Assembly (NCBI GenBank): GCA_014843695.1
Contig: CM026401.1
Coordinates: forward strand, 51,014,430 to 51,078,429
DNA: 64,000 nucleotides
Reading direction: 5' to 3'
Source: Archivesica marissinica
Taxonomy: Eukaryota > Mollusca > Bivalvia > Venerida > Vesicomyidae
A program made the position numbers and the translations under genes. Shown one piece after another: positions 45,326 through 56,994 of this stretch (the first letter of the stretch is position 1; every line of letters begins with the position of its first letter). Under the pieces are notes generated by a model. The model was given only the letters and a program-made list of their open reading frames with translations. It did not search any database and was not told where the DNA came from.

Positions 45326-45714
45326 CCCTCGGAGAAGTTCATCTTGACCGCCACCAATCACTTATGGGCAATAAGCGTGTCCTCGTTTGAACTGAACTAG
45401 TCAGTCTAACAGAAATAATTATAAGTAGCCTAGCCGCTGATTGGAGTAAGATTAAATTCAGTGGCGGTGCTAAGATGAAATGTTCGAGGGGGAGTTAGAT
45501 TAGTGTTGGTCAAATGTGGAGATGCATGTTGCTCGTCGTAAAACAGATAACATAAGTATGGCTACAGCACCCCCACACATCCCCGCCTCCCCACCAACTC
45601 ACCCTCGCTATCCAACCGCTAGTTAAAATAATCGAAAGATAAACTAATAGGTAGCAGGAATATAAATTGTAAAATGTTATTTTAATAATAACCATAATGA
45701 AAAAAACATATTTG

Positions 45715-45815
45715 GTCAGCCGCCGAACGTTCCGTTCGCGCCGGAACCCGGGATCGAACCAGGGACCTTTAGATCTTCAGTCTAACGCTCTCCCAACTGA
45801 GCTATTCCGGCTGAC
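45715..45815 (-). repeat. tRNA-Phe cassette, copy 3
   Basis: Identical 101-base block again, 963 bases from copy 2. Similarity stops close to the inverted edges. Confidence 0.8.
45739..45811 (-). tRNA. tRNA-Phe(GAA), copy 3
   Basis: Same cloverleaf, anticodon and G73 as the other two. The Pol III stop is A6 on plus at 45702-45707. Upstream, only scattered similarity (TGCAGTAGATTAAAAG, AAATGGCGTGAATG) to copies 1 and 2 remains, so this is the most diverged unit outside the cassette. Confidence 0.93.
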
Positions 45816-46009
45816 AGATATGGACACAACACTGATTGCAGTAGATTAAAAGTACTCTATACTATACAGTGGCTATATAAATAATAAATGGCGTGAATGT
45901 GTTAGTATACGTTTAAACTGCTGGTTCAAATAACACGAAATAATTTTAGCCGTGTATGATTTCATATGTATTTATTTACGACATTCCAAACATTCCATTA
46001 AAACCCATT

Positions 46010-46250
46010 TGTGGAAGTCGTAATAGCGCAGTGGTAGTGCGTTCGCTTCAGGTGCGAAAAGCCCGGAGTTCGAACCTCCGCTGGAGCCGTTACGATAACA
46101 CGCCCTTAGGCAAGGCATTTAAGTTCCACATTGCCTCTTCTCTCTCCCTCGTGGCGATGGATTCCATCAGGAATGAGGTCTCGATAGTGATTAATATAAA
46201 TGGTAAGAACTTGTTTCGCAATCGAGCTCAAATAAATTTGTATAATTAAA
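46010..46250 (+). mobile_element. SINE-C copy, full length
   Basis: Head GGAAGTCGTAATAGCGCAGT, B-box GAGTTCGAACCTC, body TGCCTCTTCTCTCTCCCTCG, tail GTGATTAATATAAATGGTAA. Confidence 0.9.
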
Positions 46251-46371
46251 ATTAGCCTAAAGCCCAAACCGAAACGATACCGCTTTCAGAGGTTGAAAAA
46301 ACTTGCATACTGATTCATGCCAAGGAAATACGGGTGGTCTATTCTCCGCCACAACTGGACTGGTGGAGTGG

Positions 46372-46606
46372 AAATCGTGATAGCGCTGTGGATGCGCGTT
46401 CGCTTCAGGTGCTAATGGTCCGGAGTTCGAGCCCCGCTGGAGCCGTTACGATTGTGCCCTTAGGCAAGGCATTTAAATTCCACGTTGCCTCTTCTCTCTC
46501 TCTCGTGGCGATGGATTCCATCAGGAATGAGGTCTCGAGAGTGATTAATATAAGTTGAAATAACTTGTTTCGCAATCGAGCTAAAATAAATTTGTATAAA
46601 CTAACT
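46372..46606 (+). mobile_element. SINE-C copy, full length
   Basis: Head GGAAATCGTGATAGCGCTGT, B-box GAGTTCGAGCCCC, tail ending AAATAAATTTGTATAAACTA. It lies in the same orientation 120 bases after the previous copy. Confidence 0.9.
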
Positions 46607-47580
46607 GGACTGGTAATAATGTTCGAATTAGTTCAAGGGAAGAAGCTACCCAACTGCTTCCGGAACGTCAGTGTTCTAATCGGGTGCCGGTCCGTGTCTT
46701 TCAAACTGCTCGCAGCGGCACCCGTGGTAGCCTACCCATTATGTGTACGTTTGCGAATGAATAATAGTTATATTTTACCAAAGAAAAAAACATCAATTAT
46801 ATTTGAGAGATTTTCAAGCATACCAGTATTTCATCAGCTTTAGGTAATTGTTTTAATACTATCCTTGATAAAACTTATTTACTGTCGTGTCATACAAAAA
46901 TAAAGCCCCCAGCCTATTCGCGACACGCTCTTCCTCTGTAATCGATTGGCGTGCGAACAGGTGATTCGTGACAACTACTGTTACACCGATGAAATTTACT
47001 CCTTAATTAAGGCTTTTCGGAAATATTTCAATATTGCTGTCAATGCAGCGGAATTTCAATTCCTTGGCATTTATTGTGTCGGAATTTTACGTCGTACAAC
47101 GCTCCCATGCCATAACTGGAAATCAATAATTCAAGAAATACAAGTCGTATTTTGTCAGTCGCACGTGAGTGTCAAATAAACGGACACCGCCCCGGGATGT
47201 CAATCGATCGTGCAGACGACCGTTACGGCTTTTATTGGAATTGCACGTGGCTTCAATTTTGCGATCATCTGCTGGCATCTCCAAATGTGAAAATTCCGAT
47301 ACATGGGGAATGTGCAACGAAAGAGACACTTGCGGGTAATATTAGACACACTCTATAAATAAAACAGCCCCACGAGAAATCCTGAACTTTCAGTGATACC
47401 CAGGTGTGTAGCTTGGTTAGATTGTCGGAGGTGCGTTTTCGTGTTGGCCTATATTTCATAGCAATAAAATCTAGTCTGCATACAGAAAACAAATCGCGTG
47501 TAGGCCTACCAATCGGTAATAGCTGGATCATAATTAACCATAGGTAATTGTAATTTTATAATTTATTCCCCTTGTGCCTA
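46607..47580. other. Unique intergenic sequence
   Basis: About 1 kb without recognised repeats. GC content is higher near 46640-46740 and 46900-47350, but no frame shows coding character that I recognise. Confidence 0.35.
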
Positions 47581-47708
47581 TCTAGAGTTTGATTGCAGTT
47601 TTTAGCATTATGTTTGGCCAATTTGTGTACGTGTGGATGGGTCATTTGACTCATTTCCAGTGTATATTAATGTCAATGACATACCCAGTAGTCTGTGTAG
47701 GCCTATAT

Positions 47709-47713
47709 GTGCA

Positions 47714-47749
<36 letters not shown>

Positions 47750-47890
47750 TACGTGCGTGCGTGCGTGTATGGGTGTATGTATGGGTGTATGTATATGTAT
47801 GGGTGTTTGTGTATGTATGTATGTATGTATGTATGTAGGCTATATATATACATGTGTGTATATGTATGTAGGTAGGCTATGTATGCATTT
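47709..47890. repeat. (GTGC)n to (GTAT)n microsatellite
   Basis: GTGC tetranucleotides pass into GTATGGGT and then GTAT repeats. The long Cys/Val/Tyr frames are artefacts. Confidence 0.9.
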
Positions 47891-47999
47891 GTGTATATGT
47901 GTGTATGTGTATATTATGTATGTATATGTATATATCTGTGTTTATTATGTAGGCCTACATGTATCTCATCATATGGTGGAATAATATATATATATTATC

Positions 48000-48045
48000 T
48001 GTATCATGCACTATCCTCCAAAATCTAAAATGTCTAATCTCTCTC
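48000..48045 (+). mobile_element. SINE-A fragment
   Basis: CTGTATCATGCACTATCCTC and CAAAATCTAAAATGTCTAAT only, next to a short TA microsatellite. Confidence 0.6.
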
Positions 48046-48292
48046 TATATATGTGTGTATATGGTTGGTAGGGGATGATTCTCCGACCCCTACCACACCT
48101 ATAACAGGGGGAGGGGACACCATAAGGGTAGGCTGTAAGCTGCACCCTTGAGACTATTTACAATATTTTTCCCTGTTGTATAAAATCATGAAAATTATAC
48201 AATTCATGGCTACGGGCCTGTGGATCATTAAGTCACGCGTTCTCGTGGCGTAATGCATTGTCGAGACAACGATCTTAAAACAAGAAATATTG

Positions 48293-48497
48293 TGCAGTCT
48301 TTCAGATGGGACGTTCAACCGAGGTCTCCTGTCTGTGCTTTACACCGTGCACGCAAAAGAACCAGAGGAGACTCTGGAATGGATCTCTGTCTGTATTATG
48401 CACTATCCTCCAAAATCTAAAATAACTTTTTCTCTTCAGGAGGCGTCGCTCATATGGGCAACCGGTAGCGATGATAAATAAACGCAAAACACACACT
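48293..48497 (+). mobile_element. SINE-A copy, head lost
   Basis: Starts at GCAGTCTTTCAGATGGGACG and runs to AACGCAAAACACACAC. The junction phrase CGAGACAACGATCTTAAAAC occurs at 48262 and 48515 on both sides, so it may be a long flanking duplication. Confidence 0.8.
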
Positions 48498-49199
48498 GTA
48501 TCACATCACTATTCGAGACAACGATCTTAAAACAAGAAAAGGACGGTGCAATATTGTGCATGTTATGCCTCTATTAAAGTACAGAATAGATAATGCCATT
48601 AAATCTTGCTTGAAAAGTGTTACAAAAAAATGGTGCAGTTTACAAATACAGTTTAGATTTCCCACAATTCAAAATTGCTCGTGTGTATCCGACAGCTGCG
48701 CAATTTGTGACTAACTTACATCTTCCACCGTGAGAAAAACGCTACAAAACCACCCGTATTATTTCTAATGATTTTGTATTATCCTTTCAAATGATCTAAC
48801 TTCACCGCAGCATAAAAACACTGTCGCAATGTAAACATATCCAGGGTAGACACGTATTTTTATCAAATGGATAGGATATGAGTCAATAACGTGTCATATC
48901 TTGTAACAATACAATGCGGCGGGCGCATGTCGTGGGAAAGCAATGCACAATTGGATATAATTACGATTGTATAGTCTTATTTTTAGCTCGGCTGTTTTTG
49001 GAAAATACGGGGACGACTTATTGTCTTTGGCATGGCCTTCTTCCGGCTTCAGTCCAGCTTCCCGCTGTGTTTCTTCGTCTTTTTCAGATATCGTTTATTA
49101 CTTCTATATAATTATAGCTCTAGTGTAGATTCTTGTGATTGATTGGATAATTTTAGAATTAGTTTGAGATGTATATATAATGCATTTCATAATTTGACT
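48498..49199. other. Unique intergenic sequence
   Basis: No repeat or gene recognised. It holds a frame of 65 codons (48914-49111) without domain features. Confidence 0.3.
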
Positions 49200-49201
49200 T
49201 T

Positions 49202-49605
49202 ACAGACGGATCCGTTGTCCAGTGGTTAACACATTGGCTCCGTTGTCCAGTGGTTAACACATTGGCTGGCCGGTTAGCGCAGTGGTTAGCGCGCTCGCTT
49301 CTCACCAATACAACCCGGGTTCGATCCTCGAACCGGGAAAATATGTGAGATGGCACGGTGGTCGCCAGATCGGACAGGTGGGTTTTCTCCGGGTAGGCTA
49401 CTACGGTTTCCTCCCACACGAATTACCACATATACGCTTTCATCCGCGCCAACGAGAGTGATTAATATAAGTTGTTAAAACTTTAAACACATTGGACTGC
49501 GAATCCAGGAAGGTACGGTTCGATCCACTGTCTGACCCTAATAATAGTAACAGTTTTTCAGATGGGACGTTAAACCGACAGAGGTCACATGTGTCGATGC
49601 TATGC
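49202..49605 (+). mobile_element. SINE-A copy split by a SINE-B
   Basis: Head part 49202-49265 carries a 28-base tandem duplication of CTCCGTTGTCCAGTGG and following bases. The rest (49486-49605) continues from GACTGCGAATCCAGG through GGGACGTTAAACCGA. Confidence 0.8.
49266..49485 (+). mobile_element. SINE-B nested in SINE-A
   Basis: Head CTGGCCGGTTAGCGCAGTGG to the tail GTGATTAATATAAGTTGTTA, 3' truncated at AAAACTTTA. Target duplication AACACATTGG lies at 49256-49265 and 49486-49495. Confidence 0.85.
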
Positions 49606-49697
49606 ACCGGGCATGAAACCAGCAATGGTTATGGAGTTGGGGTGTCTTATGCACATCGTCCCGATTAACCAGGAGGCGACTAGTACTTATAAAAGTG

Positions 49698-49915
49698 GAA
49701 GTCGTAATAGCGCAGCGGTAGTGCGTTCGCTTCACGTGCGAGAGGCCCGGAGTTCGCGACCAGCTGTAGCCGTTACGAGTGTGCATTTAGGCAAGGTACT
49801 TCCATTCCACATTGCCTCTTCGATCTCTTATGTCCATGGACTCCACCAGGAATGAGGTCTCAAGATCGATTAAAATAATGGTGTAAAAACATGTTTCGCA
49901 ATCGAGCAAAATGAA
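49698..49915 (+). mobile_element. SINE-C copy, full length
   Basis: Head GGAAGTCGTAATAGCGCAGC. The body is diverged (CGATCTCTTATGTCCATGGA). The tail is GATTAAAATAATGGTGTAAA. Confidence 0.85.
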
Positions 49916-49974
49916 CTAAGCTACTAAATGTATCCAATCGTTGCACTTTGCTGTACCTCATTCGTCATGTTAAT

Positions 49975-50203
49975 TTATACAAATTTATTTTAGCTCGATT
50001 GCGAAACACGTTCTTATAACTTATATTAATAACTCTCGAGACCTCATTCCTGACGGAATCCATCGCCACGAGGGAGAGAGAAGAGGCAACGTGGAAATTA
50101 AATGCCTTGCCTAAGGGCACAATCGTAACGGCTCCAGCGGGGTTCGAACTTCGGACCGTTCGCGCGTGAAGCGAACGCGCATCCACTGCGCTATCACGAC
50201 AAT
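49975..50203 (-). mobile_element. SINE-C copy, full length
   Basis: Inverted relative to the preceding copy 60 bases away. The tail is on the left; the head ends ATCCACTGCGCTATCACGAC on the right. Confidence 0.9.
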
Positions 50204-50890
50204 GTTCATGGATACATGGTTCTCATACAACATAGTTGTGTTTCTTTTCCATTGCTTAGTGTACCCTAAAGTATTGATTGCAGAGTCTTAAATTTAAATT
50301 TTAAAAAATCCCTCCTGTCTCGTACTTCAGCTATAAAACACTTCCAACCGGTATCGTGTTCATTAAGCATTATTACTATCTTGAATAAGAAGTTTCCAAT
50401 TTAACTGGTTTTGCGTTATACCCAGGTTCGTAGTTTAACCAAAATTAACTATAAATTATACAGAACGCAATAATAATAATAATAATAATAAAGATGTGTG
50501 TTTCCCCATTTACCTGCCGACCCGCTAAAAACGACCCGACTAAACTATTCGTATTGACAGGTTTCCAAAACAAATGTGTATTATTGTTTGGCAATATTAA
50601 ACTGAGACATTTGCATATTCCGTGAACTTACTTCGTTAATAATCGGATTTCCGAAGTAAAATATGAGCTTTAGATTATGGTACACTTACTGACTTGATTC
50701 AAATATTAACGGTAAAAACCTAAGGCATGTCCTGGTCGTAGTTCACGGAAACTTACGAAGGCTTTGGCGGAGATTAATGAGTCTCAGTTTAATGTTGCCA
50801 AGTAATACGGTACACACATCAATATTGAAATCTAGTCATACGGATTCTAGTCATCATTTTATTGTATCTTCTTCTTCTTGTCGTTCGCGA
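50204..50890. other. AT-rich intergenic sequence
   Basis: No gene recognised. There is a short AAT microsatellite at 50470-50490. Confidence 0.3.
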
Positions 50891-50891
50891 A

Positions 50892-51060
50892 TCACATGGA
50901 CAAGCCGGCAGCAAACACGAAATGGGCCGTCCTCCTCAGATCCTCCCGGCAGCCATGTAACTTCGTCTGGAGAGAAGTATCTGTTGCCCAGGTTGTTTTC
51001 CTCAGCCCATGAAGATTGGGACACTCCTGGAGGATGTGTTCTGCAGTCTGGTCCCTTTTG
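50892..51060 (-). pseudogene. LINE C-terminal fragment
   Basis: Read on the minus strand in the frame that ends at the TGA at 50892-50894, the sequence gives QTAEHILQECPN, then LRKTTWATD, KLHGCREDLRRT and FVFAAGL before the stop. This is the C-terminal cysteine/histidine region typical of I/Jockey-type LINEs. A one-base shift and a stop upstream break the expected cysteine pair. Confidence 0.7.
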
Positions 51061-51425
51061 ATTCATGTTGCGTTATGCGTAGTACCGTGGTTTATTAGAA
51101 TGCGCCGTGCGGCCCAGTACTTCCGGCTTCAGCATTCGAGGTTTCTGTTGGGGTTACCTCACCCTTAGGCTAGGACTTTTAAGGCGGTCCATATGTTCGC
51201 CTGATGCACCCGTTGTGGGACACGTGGAGTATTTAATAGGAGTAGCTTTGCCATGTGCTATCCTGCCCCGTCCTGGTAGGTACACCGCCATATGGTCCGG
51301 GACTGCTTATTTGATTCACAGCTAACCCCCATATCTGAATATATGAGGGCCGTTTCCCCTATCCGCCACCTGAGGACCCGCTGGGTAGGGGATGGTCGCC
51401 CCACTACTGAATTGGAAGCAGCATG
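51061..51425 (-). other. GC-richer tail next to the LINE fragment
   Basis: Higher GC than its surroundings, with phrases such as CCATCCCCTACCCAGCGGGT and CTCAGGTGGCGG on the minus strand. Probably part of the same or a related LINE, but I cannot read a protein through it. Confidence 0.3.
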
Positions 51426-51704
51426 GACCCAGATTTTATTGTATATAGCTTCATAGTTCTCATTAAATATTTATTTGTGAAGAAAGTATGTGCCCTGACA
51501 GCTGTACCGTATTATTACACCGACGTTATCATCATTTGCAAATATTACATATTTTGTAGAGAAAAAAAACAACAACTTATTTTCTTACCTAAAAGATAAG
51601 AATTTTTTTATTTTGAGTCGGCAAGACATATCACAAATAACATAAGCTCTGATAAGCTTTTATAGCCGACTATATAACAACATTTGTATATGTACACTTG
51701 CCCA

Positions 51705-51965
51705 GCTGAACTGGTAATCCAGGGATCGCATGTTCGATCCCCCGTCTGACCCTAATAAAATTAACAGTCTTTCAGATGGGACGTTAAACCGAGGTCTCGT
51801 GTCGGTACTTTACACCGTGCACGTAAAAGAACCAGAGGAGATTCTGGAATGGGTCTCTGTCTGTATCATGCACTATCCTCCAAAATCTAAAATAACTTTT
51901 TCTCTTCAGGAGGCGTCGCTCATATGGGCAACCGGTAGCGACGATAAATAAACGTAAAACACACA
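51705..51965 (+). mobile_element. SINE-A copy, 5' truncated
   Basis: Begins in the anticodon arm (GCTGAACTGGTAATCCAGGG). Target duplication TACACTTGCCCA lies at 51693-51704 and 51966-51977. Confidence 0.85.
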
Positions 51966-51989
51966 TACACTTGCCCAACTTCAAACATC

Positions 51990-52106
51990 AGGGTCGGGAA
52001 ATGGGAATTCGTTTAATTGTAGCCTGGCCTATAATACAAATTGGCACGGGAAATGGGAATTCGTTTAATTGTAGCCTGACCTATAATACAAACTGGCACG
52101 GGAAAT
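51990..52106. repeat. Short tandem duplication
   Basis: GGGAAATGGGAATTCGTTTA and TTGTAGCCTG, CCTATAATACAAA occur twice in a row with a period of about 56 bases, just ahead of the satellite. Confidence 0.7.
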
Positions 52107-52166
52107 GAGATGTGATTTCATATGTGAATAGGACATATTGCACCAACATTCGACATAATATTATAT

Positions 52167-53953
52167 AAATATTGCATTCCTGAGTAGGCAATATGAAAAA
52201 TATCACCCCTCGAGGCATGAATATTACCTCGGCGTCATTCCTGAGTAGGCAATATGAAAAATATCACCCCTCGAGGCATGAATATTACCTCGGCGTCATT
52301 CCTGAGTAGGCAATAGGAAAAATATCACCCCTCGAGGCATGAATATTACCTCGGCGTCATTCCTGAGTAGGCAATAGGAAAAATATCACCCCTCGAGGCA
52401 TGACTATTACCTCGGCGTCATTCCTGAGTAGGCAATAGGAAAAATATCACCCCTCGAGGCATGACTATTACCTCGGCGTCATTCCTGAGTAGGCAATAGC
52501 AAAAAATATCACCCCTCGAGGCATGAATATTACCTCGGCGTCATTCCTGAGTAGGCAATAGGAAAAATATCACCCCTCGAGGCATGACTATTACCTCGGC
52601 GTCATTCCTGAGTAGGCAATAGCAAAAAATATCACCCCTCGAGGCATGAATATTACCTCGGCGTCATTCCTGAGTAGGCAATATGAAACAGTTCACACAT
52701 GGAAACATGAACATTAACCTCGGCGTCATTCCTGAGTAGGCAATAGGAAACCGTGCACACATGGAAACATGAATATTAACCTCGGCGTCATTCCTGAGTA
52801 GGCAATAGGAAACCGTGCACACATGGAAACATGAATATTAACCTCGGCGTCATTCCTGAGTAGGCAATAGGAAACAGTTCACACATGGAAACATGAATAT
52901 TAACCTCGGCGTCATTCCTGAGTAGGCAATAGGAAACAGTTCACACATGGAAACATGAACATTAACCTCGGCGTCATTCCTGAGTAGGCAATAGGAAACA
53001 GTTCACACATGGAAACATGAACATTAACCTCGGCGTCATTCCTGAGTAGGCAATAGGAAACAGTTTACACATGGAAACATGAATATTAACCTCGGCGTCA
53101 TTCCTGAGTAGGCAATAGGAAACAGTTCACACATGGAAACATGAACATTAACCTCGGCGTCATTCCTGAGTAGGCAATAGGAAACAGTTCACCCATGGAA
53201 ACATGAACATTAACCTCGGCGTCATTCCTGAGTAGGCAATAGGAAACAGTTCACACATGGAAACATGAACATTAACCTCGGCGTCATTCCTGAGTAGGCA
53301 ATAGGAAACAGTTCACACATGGAAACATGAACATTAACCTCGGCGTCATTCCTGAGTAGGCAATAGGAAACAGTTCACACATGGAAACATGAACATTAAC
53401 CTCGGCGGCATTCCTGAGTAGGCAATAGGAAACAGTTCACACATGGAAACATGAACATTAACATCGGCGTCATTCCTGAGTAAGCAATAGGAACAGTTCA
53501 CACATGGAAACATGAACATTACCTCGGCGTCATTCCTGAGTAGGCAATAGGAAACAGTTCACACATGGAAACATGAACATTAACCTCGGCGTCATTCCTG
53601 AGTAGGCAATAGGAAACAGTTCACACATGGAACATGAACATTAACCTCGGCGTCATTCCTGAGTAGGCAATAGGAAATTCACACATGGAAACATGAACAT
53701 TAACCTCGGCGTCATTCCTGAGTAGGCAATAGGAAACAGTTCACACATGGAAACATGAACATTAACCTCGGCGTCATTCCTGAGTAGGCAATAGGAAACA
53801 GTTCACACATGGAAACATGAATATTAACCTCGGCGTCATTCCTGAGTAGGCAATAGGAAACAGTTCACACATGGAAACATGAATATTAACCTCGGCGTCA
53901 TGTTTCGATGTGTGATATATTTCATATTGCCCACTCAGGAATGCAATATTTAT
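52167..53953. repeat. 61/62-bp satellite between inverted end copies
   Basis: All units share CATTCCTGAGTAGGCAATA and CCTCGGCGT. Two subfamilies are segregated: about nine units with ATATCACCCCTCGAGGCATG (52175-52685), then about twenty with CAGTTCACACATGGAAACAT (52685-53900). The last unit is followed by an inverted partial unit (53899-53953) whose end matches the left edge: AATATTGCATTCCTGAG is on the left and its complement on the right. Confidence 0.93.
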
Positions 53954-54114
53954 TTTATTGTCTCGAAACCCATGTATTACTAATTTGAAAAGATTCGACT
54001 TGTCTCAGTAAATCGATTTATGCAATCTGTATCTATAGAAGCGTATGTATATGCACTTCAATAAGTTTATACTTATTAAGAGAGACGCTTTGTTTTTATC
54101 AATATCCCAACGGT

Positions 54115-56530
54115 ATTCTAATTTAATATAGAACAGAACAGAACCATGTATCATGTAAAAGTATTTCTGTTCTGTTCTGTTCTAATTTAATATAGAACAG
54201 AACAGAACCATGTATCATGTAAAAGTATTTCTGTTCTGTTCTGTTCTAATTTAATATAGAACAGAACAGAACCATGTATCATGTAAAAGTATTTCTGTTC
54301 TGTTCTGTTCTAATTTAATATAGAACAGAACGGAACCATGTATCATGTAAAAGTATTTCTGTTCTGTTCTGTTCTAATTTAATATAGAACAGAACGGAAC
54401 CATGTATCATGTAAAAGTATTTCTGTTCTGTTCTGTTCTAATTTAATATAGAACAGAACAGAACCATGTATCATGTAAAAGATATTTCGTTCTGTTCTAA
54501 TTAATATAGAACAGACCGGAACCATGTATCATGTAAAAGTATTTCTGTTCTGTTCTGTTCTAATTTAATATAGAACAGAACAGAACCATGTATCATGTAA
54601 AAGTATTTCTGTTCTGTTCTGTTCTAATTTAATATAGAACAGAACAGAACCATGTATCATGTAAAAGTATTTCTGTTCTGTTCTGTTCTAATTTAATATA
54701 GAACAGAACAGAACCATGTATCATGTAAAAGTATTTCTGTTCTGTTCTGTTCTAATTTAATATAGAACAGAACAGAACCATGTATCATGTAAAAGTATTT
54801 CTGCTTCTGTTCTAATTTAATATAGAACAGAACAGAACCATGTATCATGTAAAAGTATTTCTGTTCTGTTCTGTTCTAATTTAATATAGAACAGAACAGA
54901 ACCATGTATCATGTAAAAGTATTTCTGTTCTGTTCTGTTCTAATTTAATATAGAACAGAACAGAACCATGTATCATGTAAAAGTATTTCTGTTCTGTTCT
55001 GTTCTAATTTAATATAGAACAGAACAGAACCATGTATCATGTAAAAGTATCTTCTGTTCTGTTCTGTTCTAATTTAATATAGAACAGAACAGAACCATGT
55101 ATCATATAAAAGTATTTCTGTTCTGTTCTAATTTAATATAGAACAGAACAGAACCATGTATCATGTAAAAGTATTTCTGTTCTGTTCTGTTCTAATTTAA
55201 TATAGAACAGAACGGAACCATGTATCATGTAAAAGTATTTCTGTTCTGTTCTGTTCTAATTTAATATAGAACAGAACAGAACCATGTATCATGTAAAAGT
55301 ATTTCTGTTCTGTTCTGTTCTAATTTAATATAGAACAGAACGGAACCATGTATCATGTAAAAGTATTTCTGTTCTGTTCTGTTCTAATTTAATATAGAAC
55401 AGAACAGAACCATGTATCATGTAAAAGTATTTCTGTTCTGTTCTGTTCTAATTTAATATAGAACAGAACAGAACCATGTATCATGTAAAAGTATTTCTGT
55501 TCTGTTCTAATTTAATATAGAACAGAACAGAACCATGTATCATGTAAAAGTATTTCTGTTCTGTTCTGTTCTAATTTAATATAGAACAGAACGGAACCAT
55601 GTATCATGTAAAAGTATTTCTGTTCTGTTCTGTTCTAATTTAATATAGAACAGAACGGAACCATGTATCATGTAAAAGTATTTCTGTTCTGTTCTGTTCT
55701 AATTTAATATAGAACAGAACAGAACCATGTATCATGTAAAAGTATTTCTGTTCTGTTCTGTTCTAATTTAATATAGAACAGAACAGAACCATGTATCATG
55801 TAAAAGTATTTCTGTTCTGTTCTAATTTAATATAGAACAGAACAGAACCATGTATCATGTAAAAGTATTTCTGTTCTGTTCTGTTCTAATTTAATATAGA
55901 ACAGAACAGAACCATGTATCATGTAAAAGTATTTCTGTTCTGTTCTAATTTAATATAGAACAGAACAGAACCATGTATCATGTAAAAGTATTTCTGTTCT
56001 GTTCTGTTCTAATTTAATATAGAACAGAACAGAACCATGTATCATGTAAAAGTATTTCTGTTCTGTTCTAATTTAATATAGAACAGAACAGAACCATGTA
56101 TCATGTAAAAGTATTTCTGTTCTATCTGTTCTAATTTAATATAGAACAGAACAGAACCATGTATCATGTAAAAGTATTTCTGTTCTGTTCTGTTCTAATT
56201 TAATATAGAACAGAACAGAACCATGTATCATGTAAAAGTATTTCTGTTCTGTTCTGTTCTAATTTAATATAGAACAGAACGGAACCATGTATCATGTAAA
56301 AGTATTTCTGTTCTGTTCTGTTCTAATTTAATATAGAACAGAACGGAACCATGTATCATGTAAAAGTATTTCTGTTCTATTCTGTTCTAATTTAATATAG
56401 AACAGAACGGAACCATGTATCATGTAAAAGTATTTCTGTTCTATTCTGTTCTAATTTAATATATAACAGAACAGAACCATGTATCATGTAAAAGTATTTC
56501 TGTTCTATTCTGTTCTAATTTAATATAGAG
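54115..56530. repeat. 64-bp hairpin satellite, about 38 copies
   Basis: Each unit has GTTCTGTTCTGTTCTA, an 8-base loop ATTTAATA, and TAGAACAGAACAGAAC, a perfect 16-bp inverted repeat, followed by CATGTATCATG and TAAAAGTATTTCT. Some units carry GAACGGAAC on the right side; others have lost one GTTCT repeat. The array ends at a SINE-A insertion. Confidence 0.96.
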
Positions 56531-56544
56531 AATGACATTCTACT

Positions 56545-56838
56545 TGTGTGTGTTTTACGTTTATTTATCGTCGCTACCGGTTGCCCATATGAGCGACGCC
56601 TCCTGGAGAGATTAGTCATTTAAGATTTTTGGAGGGTAGTGCATGATACAGACAGAGACCCATTCCAGAGTCGCCTCTGGTTCTCTTACGTGCACGATGT
56701 AAAGCACCGACACGAGACCTCGGTTTAATGTCCCATCTGAAAGACTGTTAATTTTATTAGGGTCAGACGGGGGATCGAACCTGCGATCCATGGATTACCA
56801 GTCCAGCGTGTTACCACTAGACTACAGATCCGTCTGTG
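56545..56838 (-). mobile_element. SINE-A copy, full length
   Basis: Tail GTGTGTGTTTTACGTTTATT on the left, head ending ACTACAGATCCGTCTGTG on the right. It lies at the edge of the 64-bp satellite. Confidence 0.9.
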
Positions 56839-56866
56839 AAGCTCTCAGCATTATTATGGAGTTACT

Positions 56867-56994
56867 TTTTTTTTACGTTTATTTATCGTCGCTACCGGTT
56901 GCCCATATGAGCGACGCCTCCTGAAGAGATTAGTAATTTTAGATTTTGGAGGATAGTGCAATGATACAGAGAGAGACCCATTCCAGAGTCTCTA
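56867..56994 (-). mobile_element. SINE-A copy, 5' truncated
   Basis: Tail half only. Target duplication ATGGAGTTACT lies at 56856-56866 and 56995-57005. Confidence 0.85.

Noticed and set aside
46565..46843. 92-codon frame
   Set aside because: Starts inside a SINE-C tail; no domain and no conservation evidence.
54115..56530. AGAACA and TGTTCT half sites as steroid receptor response elements
   Set aside because: The spacing is 8 bases or direct repeats, not the 3-base inverted arrangement; better explained by the hairpin satellite unit.
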